Source: Isoetes taiwanensis
Taxonomy: Eukaryota > Streptophyta > Lycopodiopsida > Isoetales > Isoetaceae
DNA: 64,000 bases
Reading direction: 5' to 3'
Assembly (NCBI GenBank): GCA_021234155.1
Contig: JAJEKV010000097.1
Location: forward strand, 2,519,477 to 2,583,476
The position numbers and the translations under genes are program-made. This document shows, piece by piece, positions 38,701 to 48,172 of this stretch; within the stretch, counting starts at the first letter, position 1; each line of letters opens with the position of its first letter. Under the pieces are notes generated by a model. That model made no database searches, was not told where the DNA came from, and was given only the letters and a program-made list of their open reading frames with translations.

Positions 38701-41700
38701 AACCATTGCCACATTTCTAGTTAGTTTTGACAGTTACAATTTTCCACGTTATTTTATACCCCTTCTTTCCGTTTTTGAAGGACGAAAGCCAAGAAGTTTA
38801 TTAATCAGATAAAAAGTACAAAATTTACATGTCTCATCTAATTGTGTAAGCACAAAAATATGCCATAGGAGCACGAGCCTGGAGCACAATGTACTTACTC
38901 CAGAATAGGAGACTAATGATAAGAATCAATTCGAAGATACTGAATCTAGATGCGTTCCAACATTTCTGACTCAAGGGAGGAACACTCGTAGGCTGTCAAT
39001 ATCTTTTTTTGGGCCACCGTAATAACATCGCGTGCAGAAGAATTAATGCCCTGAAAGATGTAGTGTCTGCGACGCTCCCATATCGACCATAGGAGCCAAC
39101 CGGAACCAAGATGGAATGCCCTTTGTTTAGCTGGAGGCCATGCATTGGGATAGAACGCCAAGAGGATGCATCGGCAGTCCAATGTACTGTTAAACAAACC
39201 CTGTAGCCAGGACCATGCTGGTTGAACCTCAGGACAATCAAAGAGACAATGTTCAAGAGTCTCAACATCCAAAAGACAGAGTGGGCATACTGCAGATATG
39301 CGAGGATCATAGCGATGTCGGAAGGCATTAACCCACAGGCACCTGTGGATAACTTGCCACCCATCTGGCAACTCATCCTTCTTTCCTTTCCCTTCTCATC
39401 ACCTCATCTGCATCTCCATTTTGCTTTGCCATAGCCCATCCGTTCCCACCCACCCTCGACTAGTCTTTGACTTCGCTGCCTCTATTTTTTTAGCATTGTA
39501 ACTCATGTTGTGCTTTTAGTGAAAATGCCCAGATGTGGCTTTCTTTCAATTGTGGTCTCTCTCTTCTCTGTGCCTCTCTTAGTTAGCTTGTTGATTTGGA
39601 CAATTTAATTTATCTTCGGATAATGATAACAAGATAAATGTAATTGTCAAAACCATTGCCACATTTCTAATTAGTTTAAACAGTTATATCTTTCCACGTT
39701 ATTTTATACCCCTTCTTCCCTTTATTTTATACCCCTTCTTCCTTTCCCTTCTCATAAGCTCATCTGCGTCTCCATTTTGCTTTGACGTAGCCCCTCAACC
39801 CCTTCCCCCACCCCATGTGAGTCTGTCTCAGTGTTGGGTAGACTTTTGGACCTATTTCCTCGATGAGACCTTTGCATCCTCTGACCCATTACTTTAGTTG
39901 GATTTTTCTATTGTGCTAGATGTTAGCGGAACATTGTGGCTCAAGCAGCATTACCATTGTGGCTCCTGTTGTGTTTTAAGTGGAGCATTGTGGCTCGAGA
40001 AGCATTAGTGCTATGGATATCGTGTGGCTCATGTTATGTTTTAGTGGAGCATTGTGTAAGCAGCATTAGCATTGTGGCTAAATGTGTGGCTCTCCAATTG
40101 TATAGCATTATGACTCATGGTGGTTTTTAGTGGAGATGCCCACATCTGCAACTCCTTGTCCATCTGCTTGCGAGCCTTGATTTTCTCACCCAACCCCAGT
40201 AGTAGCTCGTATGCTTATTGTGAAAGACCCTTGTGTCCTTTGTGTTGAGTTTTGATTTATGAGCTTATGACCCTCTTGATATATGTATTGTGTATGGCGA
40301 CCCTTGTGCCAGTGGATAGTTGTATGATTGGGGGCCCATATGCCTAGCATGGTTGGCTGTAAGAGGCCCTCGTACCTAGTATAGTTGGTTGTGAGATTGT
40401 GGCCCGCAATACAATGGACAATTGGAGATTGTCAGCCATGTGCCAGGCATTTGGTTGTGTACTCGTTAGATCAACCTTATGTAATGGCATGCTGCCAATA
40501 GAATTAGAGCTCAAGCTTTAATCTAGAATTGGATAGAAAGTGGAAGGTAGCAGCACTAACAGAATTACTAACAGAATGAGTTACTGGAACTTGAAACTAG
40601 ATTAGGAAACAAAACGAAATCTTGAACTGGATATGAAGATATGGAGCTGATAACTAGCCAACCAATTGTGTTTGCCATTGTCCATCATCAAGTTGTTCAT
40701 CATTCCTCTTCAAATGATGATGGAGTAAAGCACAATACCTTGATCTGCTTTATCTCCTACGCCATGTTCTCCAATATTTTCTCTCTTTATAAGATATTTC
40801 ATGATCAAGAAACGTGTAGAATGAAGAAAAACTTAAACTCAAAAAGGCTAAGGGATTCTCGTTTGAACCCTCATGAACCTATAGGAAAACAATAGAGATA
40901 GACGAGAATTATGCAAACGAAAGTGATGATGATATAGAGCAGAGCACAAGGACCACAAGAACATGAGCTAGAAGACTCGAGACTGCATTAAAGCGGATCA
41001 ATTCTCATGCCTCGGGCCCCTTTACGTACTAAAAAGAAAATCTCATTTCTGCACCATGCGAGTTTCTAAACTTATAGTCCGAAATTTCATATGGGCTGGT
41101 ACGGAGGAGGGTGCTGTGATTAAGGTGGCATGGTCTAAATGTCTATCTCCTCTTCCAAATTAGGCTAGACAGTTAAGACGTATTGTCCAGATCAATCTTT
41201 ATATAGAAACCTCAAATCAGCCTTGGCCATAGGATCTAACTAATCGATATCTATACACACCACCATAGGTAGGGAACAACCATGAGAACAGCATTGTAGA
41301 AGGACAAGAGCGTGTAACTTTTTGGAGTTACAGTTTATCAGCAAGTCTATTACTGCTATGGTTTTTCTCTCAAAAAACCTTTCGGGGTAGGGTTCTTTTA
41401 ATCATGGACGATGATAATAGGTCTGTTGTGTTCTTGTCCCCATCGAAGAAAATTCAAAAATTCTGATTCAATTCTTTACCCATTTCTATCGATAAACTTA
41501 GGGTTATGAGTCTTTTAGTTAATAATCTGATGCAAACTTAGGGACCAACAATTGCCTTTTAGAAACCTATATTTTTAGGGTGTTAAAATAACAACTAGTA
41601 GTCTTTTTCTCCAATGATCCAGTTGGTCTTGTGAATATCAAATATCCGCATGAATGTTAAATGTTTCTCAACTAGTTCCTTCGAACTCTCTCAAATTTCT

Positions 41701-44700
41701 TTGGCTCAAAATGGAATTACTACTTTAATAAGATTAGAGAGCTTGTGTTTGCATCTACAAAGTACACTATAAAAGTAAATCCATATCCACATTTAGGTAG
41801 GGTTTCCTTGCTTAATAAGACACCTACAAATATGTAATGTTCGGGCAGAGGATATTCCAATTATAGGTTCCCCTTCTTGAGCTCTTCAAAATATGAAGAG
41901 TTTGCTTGAAATTGTTGTTTGCTACTACTGCATCAAACTAAACAGCCACTGCTCTAAACCATTACATTAGAAAATGTGCCAACGCAACCAATTTCACTTT
42001 GCTTGCTCGAACGAGGTCACCAAGCCCTTACTAGCAAGCCCTTACCAGGCAAAATTGCCTGCCTTAGCACATTATCGACCACACTCTATAACATAGTGTG
42101 ATGTAAGACTTGTATAAATACCTGAGATGATATTTGATAGTGCTATGGAATGTGAAAATCTAGGTATTGACTTCTGTTGGGGGTAGGGGGGCAGGTGCAA
42201 CGAATGACAATGATAGTATGGCTAATATCGCTATTGGTTCTAGGCATAGACCCTTATGGGTGCAACAAATGAAATGCTATTTAGAATTCCTATAATTAAT
42301 ATTGTTTTTTGTTATAGGTCATTATAATGTATTTGTTTGCCATGATATAATGCTCTCCGCTCCCTTGGAATGATGTCCGTGCTTATCGAAATGCTAAGTG
42401 CCATGACCTCCAAGATGAATTGTAAGTGGATTTGTCCATCGAAGGGCTTGGAAATGAACTTCTCAATATGGCTATAAAATGAACTGTAAGTGGATTTGTC
42501 CATTGAAGGGCTTAAAAATGAACTATATACGGCTATAAAATGAACTATAAGTGCATCTGTCCATCGAAGGGCTTCAAATGGAACTTTTCAATAAGGCTAT
42601 ATCTTGCACGATGTAGCGATTCATAAAATGAAACAGTCATCTAAGTGGCTTTAAACACAGTTTTGCATTTTAGGGACTCAAGTCACTCTAATTTATGTGG
42701 CACGTGTCATAAACCCAACGGTTGACGCCAAGCATGTTCGCAAAAAAATAGAATGTTAGTAAATGGAGTTCTTTAAGTAGAAACGAAACATTTCCATGTG
42801 GTGACATATCATTGAAACATAAAGTAGAACACATATCATTGGAAATATTATTCGCTCATTATGTGGCACGTGGCATAAACCCAAGGGTTGAAGCCAAAAA
42901 TGTTCTCAAGAAAACACAATGTTAGCAAATGGAGTTCTTTGAAAATTCCTAGAAATGAAACATTGCCATGTGGCAACATATTATTGGAAAATAAGGTAGA
43001 ACGGAGACTAAATGATTTTTGACATAGCTGAGGTTTCATTTACCTACTTAGGTAGATGTTGCAACCATAGATACACAATCTAGTCTTACATTCTTATCTA
43101 GGCAATTCTAAGATGTCCTACAGCTAGATTGGCTATGCCATATAATCAGCAGAGCAATAGGGGCAAGATAAGCCATGGTTTCCAGCGCCTCTGTTGGTTA
43201 TAGTGAAAAATGAAAGAAAGGGCCTTTGACGGCCGTGTTCTGCGCCCTGTTCTGAGCATTGGCTATGGCGGCTAGTGGGCTTACTCTGTGGTCTGGCGTT
43301 TGGGCGATGGCGGGATTAACAAGCATAAAGAGTTCGAGCTTATTTCTGGGGCGCCAAAGAAAAACTTCCCATCCGAAGAAAAATCATGGTATATTCTATT
43401 CCCTCTTTCCACTTTTGGTAATGATTTCTAGCATTTTTACCTTTGATTCTTCCTCTGCAACCTGTATCAAATCGATTTTTGCATTTTTTTTGCATGATTT
43501 TGTTGATTCTTGCATCCTTTTTCTTCTATCTGAAACCTGTAGTACCATGATTCTAGCATCTAATTGGCAATGCATACCAGAAATTGCCAATGCCAATGCC
43601 AATGCAAATGCGGAGCATAAGCCTCCGGCAGCAGAATTGGGCGCAAAGGGGGCATTTGGAAACAGGGGCAACCACCAGCAACACAGAGGGCATTCTCATC
43701 GCTTCCGACCCTCCGCCATCTGCTCTGCGCCTTACCCGCCAGCTGCTCTGCGCCTTGGCCGACCCTGCCGCGGCCAAGCGCAAATGGGTCTACTTTTTCG
43801 AGGTCCAGTTCATCCCCGAATCTGATCTCAAGGCCATCGATGCTCTTTGGCGTTCCTGTAGCGGTGATAAATTTGGTTACAGTATCCAGAGACGGATTTG
43901 GAAGAGCTGTAACAGAGATTGGGACCTTTTCTTCAGAAAAGTCAGGTGGACGCGAGCCCTTGATGAGCGTAATGACGCCTACAAGATATTCCCCACGGAA
44001 TTTTGCTGGGATGCTTCGGATTCTACGCCAGGTCACCTCCCTCTTACCAATGCTCTCAGAGGTATCCAGCTCCAGTATAATTATCGTATAAATAGTATGG
44101 CGCAAATATTGAATCTCATTGGGTACCATGATCTTAATTTGTCGGTATAAGTGGTCATGTACAAACAAAATCTCGGCACTATAGTTGTATATGAGAATGT
44201 ACGCAAACTGTAACTAACTTTGAAATCTACTTACTATTTGTCTCATCACATATAGGCAGTTTGTAATATTCCATTATTTTTAGGGTGTATTATTATTTCG
44301 CGTGTTCTAAATTTATTCGAGACCATTAGATTGCAGTAGTTTATGGGGAATATTCTATGTTGGGCACTCTAGACCATTCCTGCAAAGAATATGGGGTCGA
44401 ACAGGCATGTCTTGACTTGCCTCACAGTATGTGAACTGCAATCAACATACATCTCTATAGTCGCATCTCAAGGATGTCCAGAATTGAGGTATATTCGACT
44501 TAGCACAATTGCGGCCGCCGCGATAAACTTCTTGTAAACATAATTGCCATTCCCAATGTGAATATAGTTATTAATATATACCTAATGTGTATGTTGAAGT
44601 GCAATATGTCTATAGCGACTCCTAAGGTACCTATCTCATGCTTCTTGCAGAAGTTTTAATGATAGTTCCAACATCATAACAAATATTGATCACATTGAGA

Positions 44701-47528
44701 CAACATGGAAAATATAGAGAAAGGGATCATGCAAAAACTGGAATTAGGTCGTCCAGATTAACTACGATTTTTGGCCGGCCTTCTTTTCCAGGTTATTAAG
44801 TAGTAAAATGGCTACATTAATCATAACAAATATTGATCACATTGAGACGACGTGGAAAATATAAAGAAAGGGGTCATGCAAAAATATAAAGAAAGGGTTC
44901 ATGCAAAATTTGGAACTAGATCGACCATCATGGAATTTATGGATGCAAGGTACTCTCTCCCTCTCTCTCTCCCTCTCCCTCTCTCTCTCTCTCTCATATT
45001 TATCAAGAAACAGTTGCTTGCCATATTCCCATAAAGATGCATGGCTAGTGTTGCATATATCTTTGTCGTGGTCGTGTTAGGAGTTAGGATGTGCGAACCT
45101 TGCCGCTTGGAGCAAGACTTCATTACAATATACCCTATATTCAACCCTACTACAGATTCAAATAATGGATGATGAAGGTAGAACCCTACCATACAAGAGT
45201 GAAAATAAAAAAGCAATTCAAATCATGTGAAACCTATCAGTAGCTAAGTTGCGCTAGCCTTCAATGGAATCTAATCATAGGGATTGACTGACTATCCGTT
45301 AGATTTAAAAAAAGAGCATATTTAACGTCCATTAGAGACCATTAGTCTACATTGCTCTATGGATCCAGCACCCAGAGCGCCCAAAAGAAGTAGCTAAAAC
45401 AATGTTTGTTCTATCTGAAGGACCTAAATAGAGACCATACCCATTGTGATGGGAATATGAGTTCACAAATAACTTGAATTTTAATTGAAAAAGAAAGTCC
45501 ATTCAGAAGGATTGGAAAGGAAATAATGCTATTCAATTTCTTACCATTTAGTTAATTTCACTAATAAGGAAATCAATGCCAAAGAGGATACTTACAAAAT
45601 TTGGAGAGATTTGCTAATTGATATCTCCTCTGGTAATTTTCCGGTCAATTTGTTATTGTCTATTAGCCTGCAGTAAATAAATTTCATGCAATAAATGCCT
45701 TCTCTTAGGTGAGGGTTCCGAGCAAAATAATTGGTAACCTTACATGTGCAACAATTTCGGAAGCCGACCAAGTTCTGGTGGAATATCTCCACTTAACGAG
45801 TTATTGTTCATATGCCTAATGAATGGTAATCTGACTGTTCAAACCCTTTATAACGATGTTCTAATATATTTTACTTACAAGTGCTTCATACTGGTCATAT
45901 TTCCAAAAGATGGTGGGATAACTCCCCCAATGTTGTTTTCATCAATCTGCAATCTGTTCAAATTTTTAAGGTTTCCAAGCTCTGGAGGCAATGGACCAGT
46001 CAAGTTGTTTCCATTTAGCAACCTGAACACACAGGAAAATAAATTCTCCTCGGCCTCAACATGAACACGTACAAAATACTTACAACAGGGTTAAATTTTG
46101 TAGATTGCCGAGACTGGCTGGAATTGTTCCACTTATATTATTCCACATAAGATCCCTATACCAAACAGCATTGAGCCTTATTATTTTACCAACACCACAA
46201 TCAAATATTATGCTTTCAGCCAGGTTGGTAGAGTACTAGAGTTAATGCAACTAGCTGTCATCTACTGTGTATCTCCAGCTTGCCCTGAATCTATTCAGTG
46301 CTTTCCTGATTAAATATTCATCTCCTTATTTCCTCATACTATCTAATCGCCTACTTAGGTCCTTTTTTCTGTCAACATTTCTAGGCCAAAAGGAGGTTTA
46401 TGTTAACCAAGTACCATACCATCATGTAGTTCTTCACTAAAGTGGTCTCTCTCGGTGCTCTCAGCTAAATAAATGGCTCCTAACTTCGGAGCTGGCAATG
46501 ATATTATGGCAAACAAGAGAGGATCTAAGCTATGAACAGTAGAGAATGAGAAAATACAGAGATGATTAAAAACACATACTAAAAACAAGAGCTGTGATGA
46601 GACAATTAACTTCATTCATGATATTCTTTATCGTTTACAACTTAATGCCAAAGCAAAGCAGTGGAGTGAGTGAGATTAGTGGTCATTTTTTATAAGTTTC
46701 CAGCTGCGCATGCTTTAGTATTCAACACACTTTTCATCAAAGTGATTGCCTCCTTATTTACTCATCCTCTTCGGTCTTTTCTTCTTCTATCTAATATAAA
46801 CTTTATCTTAAATGAAAATGACGTAAACTTCATTAGTGATTGTTTCATGATTTCATAAATTGCTAGTTGTATACTCACAGAACTTGAAGATTCGATAGAT
46901 CACCAATTTCTGGCGCCAAAGTTCCCGTGAAATTCTTCTGTAATAGATGTCTGAAAGCACCTGAAACATCATGAGGCAGAAGAACATGGCCGCCTACAAC
47001 AAAAATTATATTCTTTCATGCATGACACTTTATTCTATTATTAAAATAAAGTTGCAAGCTAGTAAGTGTACCACAAAGATGATTAATTCAATTATGTACA
47101 CTCCTGCAATACAATTGCAAATACACTGCAGCTGTTTAATTCTATTATCTGGACTTTTAGAGGCTACCTAGGACTTCACTCTTTACGAAATAATACTTAG
47201 CTCTGTATGTTTAATTATAAGAAGTTTAAATGATGAACTTACATTTCTGTCACATGCAACTTAGAATCATCGCAAATTATACCCTCCCAATTCCCGGTGC
47301 ATGGGTCATTACCCTTCCAGGATTTCAAAACAGAAGAAGGCTCAAGTTTTCTTTTCATAGCCTGCAATGCAGAAACTGTGCGAAACCTAGAGTTATTTCT
47401 GCTGCATAACGAATCCTTATAGAAATTCAGAATGAAAGTTTACCATGAGAACGATTCACAGCTGCAGTCGCAAAGCGAAACAGGGCAAGCAAGAAAAGCG
47501 CTAATGCAGCTCGAAAATCCATAGCCAT
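23704..47528 (-). CDS. LRR receptor-like kinase, subfamily VIII-1 type (20 exons, 926 aa)
   Basis: Exons (5' to 3' on the - strand): 47528-47444, 47375-47243, 46950-46879, 46155-46084, 46022-45879, 45815-45744, 45667-45596, 30068-29994, 29915-29847, 29629-29561, 29372-29301, 28725-28642, 28062-27988, 27902-27415, 25831-25667, 25509-25223, 25157-25106, 24977-24724, 24272-24138 and 24009-23704. All junctions are GT/AG and in phase, totalling 2,781 nt. The protein has a signal peptide ([17 protein letters not shown]), an LRR cap (WKGNDPC), LRRs on phase-2 exons mostly 69-75 nt long, and the Cys-rich juxtamembrane region of this subfamily ([13 protein letters not shown]... FGPREFI). A membrane segment lies at about 540-566. 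The kinase has GEGGYG (616-621), Lys637, HRD (731-733) and DFG (751-753), so it is predicted active (RD type). The family acts as plasma-membrane receptors; the ligand cannot be inferred here. Intron 7 is about 15.5 kb and filled with repeats. Confidence 0.93.
27191..27255 (+). repeat. (GGAT)n microsatellite in a receptor-kinase intron
   Basis: About sixteen uninterrupted GATG units lie in the intron between exons 14 and 15. The open Met-Asp-Gly-Trp frame across it is an artefact. Confidence 0.97.
31440..31920 (-). mobile_element. Decayed Ty3/Gypsy-like 3' end
   Basis: On the - strand the frame [19 protein letters not shown] ends in a stop near 31702 and resembles the C-terminal tail of Gypsy polyproteins just ahead of the LTR. 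ACTGTGGA and GGGCCC phrases recur at about 31625, 31690 and 31860. Only short fragments remain. Confidence 0.35.
32870..33612 (+). mobile_element. L1 ORF2 relic on the + strand, 5' segment
   Basis: Broken frames carry L1 ORF2 patterns found between RT and the C-terminal zinc region: [33 protein letters not shown], then [19 protein letters not shown]. The sequence is interrupted at about 33612 by a - strand L1 and resumes at about 35333. Confidence 0.7.
33615..35332 (-). mobile_element. 5'-truncated L1 (copy 2) nested in the + strand L1 relic
   Basis: The T run at 33615-33636 is the poly(A) tail. - strand frames at 35314-35111, 35107-34289 and 34187-33936 align throughout with L1 copy 1: [54 protein letters not shown] and [18 protein letters not shown]. 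It is cut off within the [13 protein letters not shown] region, so endonuclease and most of RT are missing. ACTTTTG occurs at 33604-33610 and 35323-35329, a possible target duplication, but the family sequence has a similar string there. Confidence 0.88.
35333..35630 (+). mobile_element. L1 ORF2 relic on the + strand, 3' segment
   Basis: [19 protein letters not shown] and [15 protein letters not shown] match the L1 ORF2 C-terminus (LWxIWKxRNxxIF). They continue the relic interrupted at 33612. The two halves and the intervening reverse L1 form a simple nested insertion. Confidence 0.65.
36210..36242 (+). repeat. LINE 3'-end stem-loop motif with complete hairpin
   Basis: GGCGGCC (36210-36216), TT, GGCCGCC (36219-36225) form a perfect 7-bp stem with a 2-base loop, followed by GCGATAAATTTCTTGTA. 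The structure parallels GGCCGATTGGCC plus GACGATAAAAG at the end of the LINE at 37030-37640. Confidence 0.6.
36900..38470 (+). pseudogene. Tyrosine-recombinase relic (DIRS/Crypton-like), split by a LINE
   Basis: Near 38294 the + strand reads [20 protein letters not shown] then [14 protein letters not shown]. This is the conserved box of tyrosine recombinases with catalytic Arg in HSxRR, a His/Trp pair and a candidate Tyr. Upstream (37840-37985) [19 protein letters not shown] and [11 protein letters not shown] resemble the helical part with the family's R-x-E-L-L-x-L-x-W pattern, where the Arg is changed to Lys. Possible further remnants lie near 36930 ([16 protein letters not shown]). A different LINE (37030-37640) interrupts it. 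Stops and shifts make it non-functional. Which class (DIRS retrotransposon, Crypton or a captured recombinase) is undecided. Confidence 0.55.
37030..37640 (+). mobile_element. 5'-truncated LINE of the stem-loop family with (CCTT)n tail
   Basis: The frame to 37440 encodes a LINE C-terminus: [20 protein letters not shown], then a Cys/His cluster ([21 protein letters not shown]) and [20 protein letters not shown]. The last motif matches LGSYLREVMDARTRLCPRG in the LINE at 51948-55145. The 3' end reads TTTGGGTCCCATAGG, stem-loop GGCCGATTGGCC (37581-37592), CTCCGCGGACGATAAAAG, then (CCTT)n at about 37612-37636. Similar wording ends the other LINE, so both are one family. Confidence 0.75.
38500..39770 (+). 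repeat. Dispersed-duplicate pair of about 250 bp with internal hairpin
   Basis: About 38520-38768 and 39470-39717 are diverged direct copies (shared phrases ATGTGGCTTTCTTTCA, TGGTCTCTCTCTTCTC, CCACGTTATTTTATACCCCT). Each contains a hairpin-capable pair, GACAATTTAATTTATCTT ... AAGATAAATGTAACTGTC. Copy one is followed by the L1 insertion at 38771-39376. The ends read TACCCCTTCTTTCC. Confidence 0.8.
38771..39376 (-). mobile_element. 5'-truncated L1 (copy 3) with 10-bp target duplication
   Basis: The - strand frame 39371-38946 encodes only the L1 ORF2 C-terminus: [63 protein letters not shown]. The element starts with a very short T run and GAAGGACG, as in copy 1. CCTTCTTTCC flanks both ends (38761-38770 and 39377-39386), a clean target site duplication. 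Confidence 0.92.
41049..41165 (+). mobile_element. Small L1 ORF2 fragment
   Basis: It encodes [20 protein letters not shown] then [12 protein letters not shown], aligning with RNFIWGGNELGAVVKVAWAK of L1 copy 1. It is truncated at both ends. Confidence 0.7.
42417..43012 (+). repeat. Two tandem arrays: 62-bp x3 and about 155-bp x2
   Basis: 42417-42603 holds three copies of a unit with GTGGATTTGTCCATCGAAGG and GGCTATAAAATGAACT. About 42692-42840 and 42855-43012 are two copies sharing ATGTGGCACGTG, ATAAACCCAA and AAATGGAGTTCTTT. CACGTG is a G-box-like core, but nothing shows a regulatory role inside an intron. Confidence 0.8.
43265..44150 (+). CDS. GUN4: GUN4-domain (tetrapyrrole-binding) protein, possibly truncated copy
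   Basis: GUN4 binds protoporphyrin/Mg-protoporphyrin and stimulates plastid Mg-chelatase (family knowledge). The frame 43584-44150 carries the GUN4 core: [66 protein letters not shown] and [15 protein letters not shown] separate upstream ATG at 43265 opens an exon (to 43388, donor CATG/GTATAT) rich in Ser, Arg and Lys like a transit peptide. However, joining it to an acceptor at 43556 puts the reading out of the GUN4 frame, so there may be a frameshift, another start, or a different splice. The C-terminus stops soon after RGIQLQYNY, lacking the usual tail. It sits antisense within intron 7 of the receptor kinase. A GCCAAT microrepeat at about 43585-43605 makes frame slippage plausible. Confidence 0.72.
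44160..45590. other. Gene-free intron sequence with a small duplication and (CT)n
   Basis: Two diverged copies of AAATATTGATCACATTGAGA-containing sequence lie at about 44687-44760 and 44829-44930, the second with an internal doublet TATAAAGAAAGGG. A CTCTCTCCCTCTCTCT-type run covers about 44953-44996. Nothing else is recognised. Confidence 0.75.
44513..44535 (+). repeat. Short LINE 3'-tail motif with imperfect target duplication
   Basis: GGCCGCCGCGATAAACTTCT plus TGT is flanked by CACAATTGC (44504-44512) and CATAATTGC (44539-44547), matching 8 of 9. This is what a retroposed fragment of only about 25 bp would leave behind (inference). Confidence 0.5.
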
Positions 47529-48172
47529 GTTTGCGGAATGGCGCCAACTAACCATATGAACCATTTATTTACTGCTGGAATGGGGCCCGTTATAACACAG
47601 ACCAAGTTCATTATACTTGACCAGCTGGAATGGGGCCCGTTATCATACAGACCAAGTTCATTATACTTGACCAATTTCTTTGGCCTACTTGACACCTCTG
47701 CCATAGAAAATGTGCTCTCTCACCAAATCCAGCTATTTCTCCATGAGATAACTCAAAGATTTTCCAAGGGATGAGTGCACCTAACCAGTTGGAGACAAAA
47801 TAATTAAGAACATTGTCCTAGTAAAGTGAATGAAAGCTCAATAGTGAAATTCGATTTTGAATTCAAATTGAAGGTAGGAGTTAAACGCCTCCCAAGTTGC
47901 CCCTTATTTCGGATTCTAGTGGAACAATCACCACTTTAAAGTTGGACCCATCTCATAAGTGAATGAATGAAAGCTTAGCCACTTCTCAATTAAAGATATA
48001 AGACATGACCTTCAATGCTTGGTCCAACCATAGGACCTTAAGGCTACGTTCGAGGTCGCTGGTTCATATATCAACATCAATGGGGATTCTAAATTCTATT
48101 ATGCCCTAAGGTTACAAGTTCAAGATTGGCTAATATCGATCATGTCGTAATGGCCTTTTCTACTATACTAGA
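47529..48172 (-). promoter_or_regulatory. Upstream region of the receptor kinase with a 50-bp tandem doublet
   Basis: 47574-47623 and 47624-47673 are two copies of a 50-bp unit (GCTGGAATGGGGCCCGTTAT...), differing at about two positions. It lies within 150 bp of the start codon, in the promoter or 5' UTR. Each unit has GGGCCC, a TCP-factor-like core. No clear TATA box was identified. Beyond about 47680 nothing distinctive is seen up to the TIR element. Confidence 0.45.

Larger units (their letters stand above)
30069..45595 (-). other. 15.5-kb intron 7 of the receptor kinase
   Basis: It lies between the exons ending at 45596 (LQIL, phase 2) and starting at 30068 ([10 protein letters not shown]), whose junction restores the LRR pattern. 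Besides the elements listed separately, 30080-31440, 35640-36200, 39800-41040 and 41170-42410 are AT-rich with no gene that I can recognise. A TGTGGCTC-rich imperfect repeat is visible at about 39930-40130. Confidence 0.85.
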
